Shown piece by piece: positions 31,755 to 39,304 of a DNA stretch of 39,304 nucleotides (the first letter of the stretch is position 1; each line of letters begins with the position of its first letter). The translations under genes and the position numbers were made by a program. The notes below the pieces were generated by a model. It was given only the letters and a program-made list of their open reading frames with translations. It searched no databases and was not told the DNA's origin. Origin of the DNA: JADGQN01 sp035315185 (GTDB taxonomy: Bacteria > Desulfobacterota > Syntrophorhabdia > Syntrophorhabdales > WCHB1-27); NCBI GenBank assembly GCA_035315185.1, contig DATFYE010000163.1, forward strand, positions 1-39,304. The letters run 5' to 3'.

Positions 31755-31921
31755 GAACCCTCCCTCTCAACAATCCCGTTCTTGAATACGAATGCGCCGG
31801 TTAATCCACCGTCAACCTTAAAGTAAATTTTCCTGAAAGTCAAAAAAATCGTCCGCAAGCTTGACCAAAAAGTTTTTGGGTCTTGACATGCTGCAGAATG
31901 TTTGTCAGACTTGAGGGCATT

Positions 31922-32749
31922 ATGTTAGAAACGCCTCCTCTTCTTCGCGCTGAGCAGGTACGGAGAATTTACGTAAGAGATGGCAAAGAGGTCCCTGCCT
32001 GCGAGGACATCAGCTTCTCCGTGAACAAGGGAGAATTCGTCTGTATCGTCGGTCCTTCCGGGTGCGGAAAGACAACCCTGCTCAAATGTATCTGCCATCT
32101 TCTAAAGCCAACCGCAGGCAAAGTCTTTATCAACGACAGAGAAGTCGAGCGCCCACCGAAAGAGATGATTCTCATCTTCCAGGACTACAGCCGCTCCCTA
32201 TTCCCATGGCGCACCGTGTTGAAGAACGTCCTCTTCGTCCTTGAGAAGAAAAACCTCACAAAAAAAGAAAGGTTTAATATAGCCAGGTCGGCGCTGGCCG
32301 CCGTTTACCTGAGCGGATTCGAGAACCATTATCCATGGGAGCTGTCCGGGGGGATGCAGCAGAGGGTTGCTATTGCGCGCGGCATAGCCTTCAACCCTGA
32401 CATCCTGTTGATGGATGAGCCGTTTGCATCCGTGGATGCGCAGACGCGCAGTGACCTTGAAGATGCGATACTTGAAATATGGAATAAATTTTCGCAGACC
32501 ATACTTCTCGTCACGCACGACATCGAAGAAGCGATCTATTTGGCAGACAGGGTTCTCGTGCTGAGTGGAAGACCTTCAGAAATCCGTGAGGAGATTCGGA
32601 TCGATCTGGAACGGCCGAGAAATCAATTGACGACCAAAGAGGATAAGCGATTCATCGAATACCGTCACCACATTTACACCTTGATCAAAGAAGAGGGTCA
32701 GAAGTGTGAGCGCGCGGATATATGTCAGGAAATATCGCAGAACCCATGA
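31922..32749 (+). CDS. ABC transporter ATP-binding protein, NitT/TauT type
   Basis: A 275-residue ATPase. Walker A is GPSGCGKT (44-51), the Q-loop glutamine is Q87, the signature LSGGMQQ is at 141-147, Walker B is ILLMDEP (161-167, E166 catalytic), and the switch histidine is H199. IFQDYSRSLFPW is typical of the nitrate/sulfonate/taurine subclass. I chose the ATG at 31922, where the domain begins and a GAGGGC lies just upstream. It overlaps the first permease by 4 bp. With the next three genes it makes a complete importer. Confidence 0.93.
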   Translation: MLETPPLLRAEQVRRIYVRDGKEVPACEDISFSVNKGEFVCIVGPSGCGKTTLLKCICHLLKPTAGKVFINDREVERPPKEMILIFQDYSRSLFPWRTVLKNVLFVLEKKNLTKKERFNIARSALAAVYLSGFENHYPWELSGGMQQRVAIARGIAFNPDILLMDEPFASVDAQTRSDLEDAILEIWNKFSQTILLVTHDIEEAIYLADRVLVLSGRPSEIREEIRIDLERPRNQLTTKEDKRFIEYRHHIYTLIKEEGQKCERADICQEISQNP

Positions 32750-33540
32750 CAGGACAATCCATCAAAAGGATGGTCTTTCAGACCCGCATTTCCGGATATT
32801 TACTTCTCCTCTTCTTGATCTTTCTCTGGGAGGTCCTTCCTCGCTCCGGCATCGTGTATGCCCGTTATTTCCCCCCTTTCTCCATGGTGGTTGGAGCCCT
32901 GCTCGAAGGGATTCGCTCGACCGAGATTCTCAGACAGACCGCGATCAGCATGTATAGGGCCTTCTGCGGTTACTGTCTCGCGATTATCATCGGAGTCACC
33001 CTGGGAACGCTCACGGGGACAATTCGGTGGGTTTCCGATTTTCTGGACATCACCGTTGAGCTCTTAAGGCCCATGCCATCGGTTGCTCTCGTGCCCATTG
33101 CCATCTTGCTTTTTGGAACGTCCAACACCTACAATATTTCCATTATTACCTTCGGCTGCACCTGGCCCATTTTTGTCAACACCTTTGAGGGTACAAGAAG
33201 TATTGATACCCAGTGGATCGACACTGCCAGGGTCTATGGAGCCACGCGCTTTGACCTGCTCAGGAAAGTCGTTGTGCCGGCGGCCCTCCCCTACATTGTC
33301 AGCGGCCTTCGGGTCAGTCTCGCAACCGCCATCATCATTGTCACGGTGACTGAAATGCTCGCAAGTTTCAAGGGTCTCGGTTTTTTTATCATGGACACGT
33401 ATAATGCCTATCTGGTTCCCCAGATGTACTCAGGGATCCTCACGATCGGCCTGGTCGGGTACGGCCTCAACTGGCTTTTCATGACGGCCGAGGGAAGGTT
33501 CATGGCCTGGCATAAGGGCTGGACGGCAAAGTCCGTATGA
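32746..33540 (+). CDS. ABC transporter permease, NitT/TauT type, first
   Basis: A 264-residue inner-membrane permease with about six helices. The cytoplasmic EAA loop lies at about 159-190 (DTARVYGATRFDLLRKVVVP), and LRPMPSVALVPIAILLFG is the conserved helix before it. The start overlaps the ATPase stop as ATGA; an in-frame ATG at 32722 is an alternative. It forms a likely heterodimer with the second permease, since two different permease genes are encoded. Confidence 0.92.
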   Translation: MTGQSIKRMVFQTRISGYLLLLFLIFLWEVLPRSGIVYARYFPPFSMVVGALLEGIRSTEILRQTAISMYRAFCGYCLAIIIGVTLGTLTGTIRWVSDFLDITVELLRPMPSVALVPIAILLFGTSNTYNISIITFGCTWPIFVNTFEGTRSIDTQWIDTARVYGATRFDLLRKVVVPAALPYIVSGLRVSLATAIIIVTVTEMLASFKGLGFFIMDTYNAYLVPQMYSGILTIGLVGYGLNWLFMTAEGRFMAWHKGWTAKSV

Positions 33541-34313
33541 GAGCATTCTTTTCAACAAAGGCTAAAGGGATATGTTTTCTCCTCTTTTTGGCCCTCCTTT
33601 GGGAGGTCGTCTCACGAAACAAGCTTATCTCACCCCTTTATTTCCCTCCCATAAGCAAGGACCTGGTCACCTTCTACCAACTGATGCTGGATGGAACATT
33701 GCCTCTGGAGGTCGTCCGGAGCCTTGGCCGGATCTTCGGCGGATTTTTCCTGGCGGTTGCTTTGATGGTTCCCCTCGGGATTGCCATGGGACTTTTTAGG
33801 CCCATCTACAACCTCTTTGAGCCCATTACGGAATTGGTTCGTCCATTGCCACCGCCGGCCATCATTCCCGTGGTGATGCTCTTTCTCGGCATCGGAGAAA
33901 CCATGAAGATTCTCGTCATTGCCTTTGCCTGCTCTTTTCCCATCTTGATCAATACCATGGATGGGGTCAGGAATGTTGAGCCCACGCTCGTAGACACGGC
34001 CAAGACCTTCGGGAGAAGCCGATATGAAGTTATTCGCCAGGTGATTCTCCCTGCCTCTCTCCACCAGATCTTCACAGGATGGAGGGTTGCATTGCCCATT
34101 GCTTTGATTGTAGACATCGTTGCGGAGATGGTGGGGGCTCTCAACGGAATCGGACGTTTTATACTGTTGATGCAGCGAAGATTCGATATCCCGGAAATGT
34201 ATGCGGGCATCTTTCTGGTGGCTGTGGTCGGTTATGCGCTCAATGCCCTGCTCCGCTTTCTGAACAAGACTCTGATCGGTTGGCACCGGGCCAAGTTTGA
34301 AGCTGTGACCTGA
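33537..34313 (+). CDS. ABC transporter permease, NitT/TauT type, second
   Basis: A 258-residue paralogue of the first permease, starting at an ATGA overlap with it. The EAA loop reads DTAKTFGRSRYEVIRQVILP, and LVRPLPPPAIIPVVMLFLG is the matching helix. Most SsuC/TauC systems use one permease as a homodimer, so the two-gene arrangement is less usual. Confidence 0.92.
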   Translation: MRAFFSTKAKGICFLLFLALLWEVVSRNKLISPLYFPPISKDLVTFYQLMLDGTLPLEVVRSLGRIFGGFFLAVALMVPLGIAMGLFRPIYNLFEPITELVRPLPPPAIIPVVMLFLGIGETMKILVIAFACSFPILINTMDGVRNVEPTLVDTAKTFGRSRYEVIRQVILPASLHQIFTGWRVALPIALIVDIVAEMVGALNGIGRFILLMQRRFDIPEMYAGIFLVAVVGYALNALLRFLNKTLIGWHRAKFEAVT

Positions 34314-34337
34314 AGAAGACCCAAGGGAAGACTTTAA

Positions 34338-34354
34338 GCGGCCGCGAAGGCCGC
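34338..34354 (+). promoter_or_regulatory. Intra-operon hairpin before the binding-protein gene
   Basis: GCGGCC (34338-34343), GCGAA loop, GGCCGC (34349-34354), with no T-run after it. It lies between the second permease and the binding protein. Such hairpins commonly stabilise the 5' end of a processed binding-protein transcript. Confidence 0.45.
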
Positions 34355-34380
34355 AACAAATCCAAACAATGGAGGGTAAC

Positions 34381-35361
34381 ATGAAAAAGATGAGTAGCTT
34401 GAAGGTTGTGCTGGTATTGGGTATCGGCCTCATACTCGCCCTTTTTACGGCGGGCGCGGGTTACGCCAAGGAGCTTACTCCCATGAAGGTCTCCTACATT
34501 CCTATCATGGATTGTCAGCAGCTTTACGTTGCCTGGGAGAAAGGTTATTTTGAGGAGGAGGGTCTCAAGGTGGAAGGGCAGATAGCTCAAGGAGGCGCAG
34601 TAAGCCAGACCCTGGTCGAGAGCGGCTCCGTCGAACTAGGCTGGACTGCGGTGGTCCCGCTCTCGCAGGCCTATGTGAAAGGTTTCGATTTTACCTTCAT
34701 TGCTCCGGGCGCATTTTTCGGTAGCGCCAACCCAAAGGCAGCAGGCATACTGGTAAAGAAGGATTCCCCGATTCAATCGGTCAAAGAGCTGGCGGGCAAG
34801 AAAATTGCCGTTAACGCCCTTCAGTCTGTCAACCATCTTGCTGTCCTCGCCATTGCAGACTTTCACGGTGTGGATATCAAGACATTGAAATTTGTGGAAA
34901 TCCCCATGCCCAGTCAAGCGCCGGCCCTTAAGGAAGGTGCTGTGGACGCGTGCCATAATGTCCAGCCTTTTATAGCGGCTTCAGAGGCGGAAGGAACAGC
35001 GCGGCTGCTCTATAGTGGTTTCTATCCACCTGAGATAGCGGATCGTGAAATGATATCGAGCTGGTTTGCCAAGAAATCGTCGCTGGAGAAGAACAAAGAC
35101 AAGATGACGAGGTTCCTCAAAGCCATCACCAAAGCCACCGATTTTATCAACAAGAATCCGGATCAGATGAATGCAATCGTTGCAAAGTACACAAAACTGG
35201 ATGCCAACCTTCTTAAGCAGGTTACACAGCCCAAGTTCTATACAAAGATAAACAAGAAAGATATCCAGGTTAGCATCGACCTTTGCGCCAAGTACGGTTT
35301 CATCAAGAATGGATTCGATGCCAAGGAGATTGTCGCGACTAACTTGGTTCCCCTGCAGTAG
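34381..35361 (+). CDS. ABC transporter substrate-binding protein, NitT/TauT (NMT1-like)
   Basis: A 326-residue periplasmic binding protein. The signal peptide runs to about residue 29 (GAGYA-KEL). The mature protein begins MKVSYIPIMDCQQLYVAWEK and has the NMT1/THI5-like pattern: EEEGLKVEG, a GSVELGWTA turn, and SVKELAGKKIAVN. It delivers the ligand to the two permeases just upstream. The ligand is unknown; nitrate, sulfonates, aromatic acids and pyrimidine-like compounds are known for relatives. The ATG at 34381 follows GGAGG by five bases; an earlier in-frame ATG is weaker. Confidence 0.92.
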   Translation: MKKMSSLKVVLVLGIGLILALFTAGAGYAKELTPMKVSYIPIMDCQQLYVAWEKGYFEEEGLKVEGQIAQGGAVSQTLVESGSVELGWTAVVPLSQAYVKGFDFTFIAPGAFFGSANPKAAGILVKKDSPIQSVKELAGKKIAVNALQSVNHLAVLAIADFHGVDIKTLKFVEIPMPSQAPALKEGAVDACHNVQPFIAASEAEGTARLLYSGFYPPEIADREMISSWFAKKSSLEKNKDKMTRFLKAITKATDFINKNPDQMNAIVAKYTKLDANLLKQVTQPKFYTKINKKDIQVSIDLCAKYGFIKNGFDAKEIVATNLVPLQ

Positions 35362-35432
35362 GAAAATGGTGAACGATGATGGAGGGGCGGCCGAAAAGTG
35401 CGTCCCTCAAAACCTTTGAAAAGGAGAAGACT

Positions 35433-36626
35433 GTGAAGCTGAACCCCACACTGATAGAGAACGTGCGTCAACCCATCTCCACGGCAGAACTGGAGCGGCG
35501 ATGGGCCGAAACCAGAAAAGCCATGAAGAAGCAAGGCATCGATTGCCTCGTGATGCAGAACAGTAATCAGTATTTGGGTGGCTGTGTCCGTTGGTTCACC
35601 GATCTCCCTGCGAAGGAAGGCTATCCGGTAACCGTGATCTTTCCCGTTGATGACGAGATGACTATGATTACGAGTGGCGGAGCTCCTCTGCCGCCGGGGC
35701 CTCCTGAATGGGCCGTGCGTGGCGTTAAAGAAAGAATCGGCCGGCCCTACTTTCGCACGCTCCATTACACGGATAGTATGGACGGCGAAGCTGTAGTGAG
35801 CCAGCTGAAAGGCCGCGGCGCCAAAAGGGTCGGCATTGTAGCCAAGAGCTCAATGTCTGCCGCAACGTACGAATACATCCGGGAGAACGTGGGGCAGATC
35901 GAGCTGGTCAACGCTTCAGATCTCGTGGACCCGATCAAGGCAATCAAGAGCCCGGAGGAACTGGAACTGATTAAGAAGGCAGCAGCCATCCAGGATGCAG
36001 CCATGGCAGCGATTCCTGCTATTTTAAGACCCGGCAAGAAAGAGTATGAAATCCTGTCCGCCGTCACGCACCTGCTCATGGACATGGGAAGTGAAGAACA
36101 ACTTTTGATGGTCGGCTCTGCTCCTCCCGGGATGTCAACGGGTCAGAGGAACGATTTCTTCACCAACCGCACGATCAACGCGGGCGATCAGTTTTTTCTG
36201 ATGATTGAGGTGAACGGACCTGGCGGCTTTTACGCCGAAATGGGCAGAACGTTCTGTCTGGGTGACCCGCCCAAGGAGCTGCTCGCGGTGTGGGAGGTTG
36301 CCAAGGAAGCACAGCGCCGCACGGTCGCGCGGCTGGTGGCGGGAGCCAAGCCTTCTGATCTGCTCAAGGCTCACAATGAGTTTATGGTTAGCAAGGGATT
36401 TGGCCCCGAAGGTCGGCTCTTCGGTCACGGGCAGGGTTACGACCTCGTAGAGAGGCCGGCCCTGCGCGCGGATGAGCCCATGCCGTTGGCTGCCAACATG
36501 AATATCACGGTGCATCCCATCGCTGTTACAGACAACGCGTACGGCTTCTGCTGCGACAACTATATCGTCGGAGAGAGTAAAGCGACGCCGGTTCACAGGA
36601 CGCCGCAGGAGGTGGTGGTAGTTTAG
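35433..36626 (+). CDS. M24 (creatinase/aminopeptidase P fold) protein with altered ligands, third copy
   Basis: A 397-residue two-domain M24-fold protein. The five canonical ligands read E259 (for D), E269 (for D, in FYAEMGRTF), H332 (kept, GHGQG), H361 (for E, in TVHPIA) and D375 (for E). The E-to-H change in an HP motif is shared with the M24 protein at 13436-14554. Chemistry is therefore uncertain; a creatinase-like or re-tuned metal site is possible. I preferred the GTG at 35433, six bases after AAGGAG, over ATGs at 35373 and 35376 that lack a ribosome site. It lies directly after the binding protein, so it probably acts on the imported compound. Confidence 0.82.
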   Translation: MKLNPTLIENVRQPISTAELERRWAETRKAMKKQGIDCLVMQNSNQYLGGCVRWFTDLPAKEGYPVTVIFPVDDEMTMITSGGAPLPPGPPEWAVRGVKERIGRPYFRTLHYTDSMDGEAVVSQLKGRGAKRVGIVAKSSMSAATYEYIRENVGQIELVNASDLVDPIKAIKSPEELELIKKAAAIQDAAMAAIPAILRPGKKEYEILSAVTHLLMDMGSEEQLLMVGSAPPGMSTGQRNDFFTNRTINAGDQFFLMIEVNGPGGFYAEMGRTFCLGDPPKELLAVWEVAKEAQRRTVARLVAGAKPSDLLKAHNEFMVSKGFGPEGRLFGHGQGYDLVERPALRADEPMPLAANMNITVHPIAVTDNAYGFCCDNYIVGESKATPVHRTPQEVVVV

Positions 36627-36795
36627 GATGTTACCCCGCGCGCAATTGACATCGAGCGTGGATAAGGAGAAAGGAAGGGCAGCTTCCGTTAAAATCGTAG
36701 TGTCGTTTAACCCCGATCTCGTTATTGCGCCGTTCCAATCGCCTTCGAGATAAAGGAACATGCTATAAAATAATTCGAAGAAAGGGGGTACCCGT

Positions 36796-38094
36796 ATGGC
36801 AGACGAGAAAAAAGTTACGAAAAAGCCAGGCATGACGCGGAGAGAATTCATTGAAAAAACGAGCATTGCGGGAGCGGCACTTGCTTTTCCCACGGTTACT
36901 CGACGGGCCTTTGCGGCGAAGAAGCGGGATTATATTCTGATCGGCCGGTGCAATCCGAACTCGGGTCCGCTTTCCGCCTTCGGCGAGACAACTCCTTGGA
37001 TTGATGATCGCATACTTGCGGAGATTAACAAAGACGGCGGTATTTTTATTAAGGAGGCGGGAAAGAAGTTACCTGTCCGGATCAAGTTAATGGACACGGA
37101 GAGTGACCCCACCAAGGCGGGTGACGTGGCATCTAAACTGATCCTCCAGGATGAGATCGATCTCATGATCACCCTCCACACGCCGGATACGGTAAACCCG
37201 GTGGATGCCATGTGCGAGCGGTATCAGGTTCCGTGCATATCTTCTGATGCTCCGATTGAGTCCTGGCTCACGGGCGGCCCGTACAAATGGAGCTTCCATT
37301 TTTTCTTCTCCGTACCGCAGATATATCAGACCTTCGTCTCCATGTGGGACAGCGTTGCCGACAAGACAAATAAGGTCGTGGGCGGGCTGTGGCCGAATGA
37401 TCCTGACGGCAAGACCTATGCCGAGATGTTCACGAAGGGCCTCCAAGAGAAAGGTTACAAAGTGGTCGATGCCGGCAGGTTCCCCAATAAGACACCGGAC
37501 TATACTTCCTTCATCGATCTTTGGAAAAAAGAGAAAGTGGAGATACTGACCAGCATTCAGCCTCCTCCTGATTTTGCCGCGGCGTGGCGCCAGTGCTTTC
37601 AGCAGGGATTTATCCCCAAGATGTGTACGGGCGGGAAGCCTATCCTCTTCCCGTCAGCGGTCCAGGCCATAGGAGGGAACCTGCCCAATGGCCTCACCAC
37701 GTGTGTCTGGTGGAGCCCCTATCACCCCTTCAAATCCTCCATCGCCGGGTACGGTGCAAAAGCACTCTGCGATGCCTGGACCGAGAAGACAGGAAGGCAA
37801 TGGACCCAGATCATTGGTTTCACCTATGCCACCTTCGAAGTGGCCGCAGATGCGCTCAAGAGAGCCGGTACTCTTGACAAAGAAAAAATAAGGCAAGCCC
37901 TTGCCCAGACGGATCTTAAGACGATAGTCGGTCCGATCAAGTTCGGTAAGGAGAATTATGCAAAAACGCCAATGGTCGGCGGACAGTGGGCAAAAGGCAA
38001 AAAATGGCCATGGGAGCTGGAGATTGTTGAGAACAATCAGGTTCCTGAAATCAAGAAGACTGCCCAGCTTATGTTTCCGATTCCTCGACCGTGA
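36796..38094 (+). CDS. Tat-exported LivK-type ABC substrate-binding protein
   Basis: A 432-residue periplasmic binding protein of the branched-chain amino acid/amide class. The N-terminus has a twin-arginine signal: TRREFIEKTSIAGAAL with R15-R16, cleavage near AFA (40). The mature part has the two-lobe pattern with TKAGDVASKLILQDEIDLMI and DYTSFIDLWKKEKVEIL. Relatives bind amino acids, amides, urea or aromatic acids. No LivHMGF genes are in the window, so it is an orphan or belongs to a distant transporter. Tat export suggests folding before translocation. A strong ribosome site (AAAGGGGG) precedes the ATG, and a terminator follows. Confidence 0.9.
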   Translation: MADEKKVTKKPGMTRREFIEKTSIAGAALAFPTVTRRAFAAKKRDYILIGRCNPNSGPLSAFGETTPWIDDRILAEINKDGGIFIKEAGKKLPVRIKLMDTESDPTKAGDVASKLILQDEIDLMITLHTPDTVNPVDAMCERYQVPCISSDAPIESWLTGGPYKWSFHFFFSVPQIYQTFVSMWDSVADKTNKVVGGLWPNDPDGKTYAEMFTKGLQEKGYKVVDAGRFPNKTPDYTSFIDLWKKEKVEILTSIQPPPDFAAAWRQCFQQGFIPKMCTGGKPILFPSAVQAIGGNLPNGLTTCVWWSPYHPFKSSIAGYGAKALCDAWTEKTGRQWTQIIGFTYATFEVAADALKRAGTLDKEKIRQALAQTDLKTIVGPIKFGKENYAKTPMVGGQWAKGKKWPWELEIVENNQVPEIKKTAQLMFPIPRP

Positions 38095-38112
38095 GTTCAG
38101 AGTAAACCGGAT

Positions 38113-38150
38113 GAAGCCCCTCGCAGGTTTCCTTCTCGCGAGGGGCTTTC
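38113..38150 (+). terminator. Rho-independent terminator after the LivK-type gene
   Basis: AAGCCCCTCGC (38114-38124) pairs perfectly with GCGAGGGGCTT (38138-38148) around a 13-base loop, followed by TTCATTTTAT. It separates the transport genes from the molybdoenzyme unit. Confidence 0.8.
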
Positions 38151-38192
38151 ATTTTATCGCTGCTTTTCATTCGCCGGTAAGATAATGTAAAC

Positions 38193-38294
38193 TATTGCGG
38201 CCTGCGTGACCCGGATGATTCATCCGGTGCTGACCACCGCTTGCAGCAGTAAAGCCCGGCGCAGGTATGGCCCAGGGCTGACAGGAGTTAGTTT
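38193..38294 (+). ncRNA. Structured 5' leader of the molybdoenzyme gene, class unknown
   Basis: The 100-base stretch before the ATG can fold into a closed multi-stem. An outer stem CCTGCG/CGCAGG (38201-38206 with 38260-38265) encloses a perfect CCGGATG-ATT-CATCCGG hairpin (38211-38227) and a GCTG/CAGC stem (38229-38247). A GATAAT -10 candidate lies at 38181-38186. The compact shape just before the ribosome site suggests a riboswitch or protein-binding leader. It does not fit the riboswitch consensuses I can recall, including cobalamin and c-di-GMP. Confidence 0.35.
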
Positions 38295-39304
38295 ATGCGT
38301 AAGAAACAATCGCTTTATGAGGAGATCGTGAGAGGAATGAAGCCCCCCGCGGGCTGGCCCGAGCTCTCTCCTTACAAGTGGAAGCAGGTCGAGCCGGGAT
38401 CCACGGGAGAGAAGAAGACCTTGTTCGGCCTCTGCCGCGCGTGCATGCAGGGAGACTGCGCCACCTTGGTACACATGGAAGACGGTATTGTGGTAAAGGT
38501 GGAGGGTAATCCAGATGCGCCGCCCAACTGGGGGACCCTTTGCCCCAAGGGAAACGCGGAGATCATGGCACTCTATAACCCTTACCGGATCAAGGCTCCC
38601 ATGATTCGCACCAACCCGGAAAAAGGTCTCGACGTGGACCCCGGGTGGAAGGAGGTCACCTGGGACGAGGCGCTTGACTATGCAGCCGAGGGTCTGAAAA
38701 AGGTAAGAGAAAAGGACCCCAGAGGCTTGGTGGTCTGCGAGGGCTGGGGACAGCGGGACACGATCCTGCGCGGGCCCTTTGGCCATGCCTTTGGTACACC
38801 TAACGAAACCGGCTCCCATGGGGCCCTGTGCACGGTCCATTTTCCATCGGGGCTCGTTCATTCCGGCTATCCGGTGGCTATAGTAGACCTGGAGCATTGC
38901 CAGTATCACATCACCATGGGCCGGTCCCTGGGCCCGAATTTCGGGGCTGTGCCGGGCATGCGCCGGCTCGCGAGGGCGGTTGCGAGAGGAATGAAGCTCG
39001 TGGTGGTGGATCCCAGAAGCTCCTACGAGGCGTCCAAGGGAGAATGGGTACCAATTCGACCTGGAACGGATCTGGCCTTTCTCCTCGCCATGGCCCATGT
39101 CATGCTGCATGAAATCAAGATATTTGATGTCTGGTTTCTCAAAAACCGTACGAATGCTCCTTATCTGATCCATGCACGAGGGGAATACTGCAGGGATCCC
39201 GAGACCAAGAAACCGATGATGTGGGACCCGATAGAGAACAGGGCAAAGCCTTATAACGCCCAATTCAAAGAGATCGCTCTGAGCGGTTCATACACGGTCC
39301 AGGG
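38295..39304 (+). CDS. Molybdopterin oxidoreductase (DMSO reductase family), partial at the right edge
   Basis: The first 336 codons of a catalytic subunit that continues past the window. The N-terminal [4Fe-4S] site is C47-x2-C50-x4-C55-x27-C83 (start LCRACMQGDC). KEVTWDEALDYAAEGLK, ITMGRSLGPNFG and KLVVVDPRSS are family segments for binding the two pyranopterin guanine dinucleotides. C179 in SHGALCTVH is at the position of the cysteine that ligates Mo in nitrate-reductase, formate-dehydrogenase and acetylene-hydratase types. There is no Tat signal, so a cytoplasmic enzyme is expected unless a partner carries one. AGGAG seven bases before the ATG supports the start. The reaction cannot be assigned; transhydroxylase or hydratase types are possible. 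Confidence 0.88.
   Translation, partial: MRKKQSLYEEIVRGMKPPAGWPELSPYKWKQVEPGSTGEKKTLFGLCRACMQGDCATLVHMEDGIVVKVEGNPDAPPNWGTLCPKGNAEIMALYNPYRIKAPMIRTNPEKGLDVDPGWKEVTWDEALDYAAEGLKKVREKDPRGLVVCEGWGQRDTILRGPFGHAFGTPNETGSHGALCTVHFPSGLVHSGYPVAIVDLEHCQYHITMGRSLGPNFGAVPGMRRLARAVARGMKLVVVDPRSSYEASKGEWVPIRPGTDLAFLLAMAHVMLHEIKIFDVWFLKNRTNAPYLIHARGEYCRDPETKKPMMWDPIENRAKPYNAQFKEIALSGSYTVQ

Noticed and set aside
33630..34433. Minus-strand 267-codon frame
   Set aside because: It is antisense to the second permease and hydrophilic shadow sequence with no domain.
38201..38294. Cobalamin riboswitch, suggested by a GGTGCTGACCACCGC stretch
   Set aside because: The B12 box and the GGGAA core are absent, and the overall stem layout differs.
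38220..39263. A 347-codon minus-strand frame
   Set aside because: It is antisense to the molybdopterin oxidoreductase, whose plus-strand frame has intact FeS cysteines, a ribosome site and family motifs.

Overview
This window most resembles a piece of chromosome from a GC-rich, Gram-negative, strictly or mainly anaerobic bacterium, probably a syntrophic member of the former Deltaproteobacteria (Desulfobacterota, e.g. Syntrophorhabdus-like). That placement is inferred from gene content: solute-binding proteins of the TctC/Bug, NitT/TauT and LivK types, hydantoinase/oxoprolinase HyuA-HyuB with MmgE/PrpD, a fumarate-reductase-like flavoprotein with a small ferredoxin, cytochrome bd, and a DMSO-reductase-family molybdoenzyme. 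No rRNA, tRNA, CRISPR array or transposase gene was seen.

Region 1 (about 470-9640, minus strand) is a central-carbon cluster. In transcription order it holds an MscL-derived chimeric small ORF, glutamate dehydrogenase, an FMN-dependent alpha-hydroxyacid dehydrogenase, aconitase, citrate synthase, a succinate-semialdehyde-type aldehyde dehydrogenase and an acetolactate-synthase-like ThDP enzyme. The last four genes are tightly packed or overlapping. The set could run from acetyl-CoA and oxaloacetate to isocitrate and join 2-oxoglutarate to glutamate, but no isocitrate dehydrogenase is present. Between 9640 and 10110 lies a small gene graveyard.

Region 2 (10110-19804, minus strand) is a catabolic operon: hyuA, hyuB, MmgE/PrpD, two M24 creatinase/aminopeptidase-fold proteins, an MFS (MHS-type) transporter and a nitroreductase. 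Both M24 proteins have lost most canonical metal ligands, so a creatinase-like, metal-free chemistry on an amide or ureido substrate is a reasonable guess.

Region 3 (20300-30750) mixes cydAB (own promoter), a small lipoprotein, an alpha/beta hydrolase, a flavoprotein-ferredoxin pair, dusB, a tandem-HD-domain protein whose first HD copy is degenerate, a DUF202 membrane protein and an amidohydrolase-2 enzyme.

Region 4 (30777-39304) is transport: an orphan TctC-type binding protein on the minus strand, then a plus-strand operon of ABC ATPase, two permeases, binding protein and a third aberrant M24 protein, followed by a Tat-exported LivK-type binding protein, a terminator, a structured leader and the start of a molybdopterin oxidoreductase that runs off the window.

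The most striking non-genic feature is a dispersed family of about 125-200 bp palindromic intergenic elements (303-449, 7876-8001, 22767-22969, 27196-27270 partial, 27368-27492). Their terminal arms differ between copies but stay complementary within each copy, and the outward ends of some copies carry promoter-like hexamers facing the adjacent gene.
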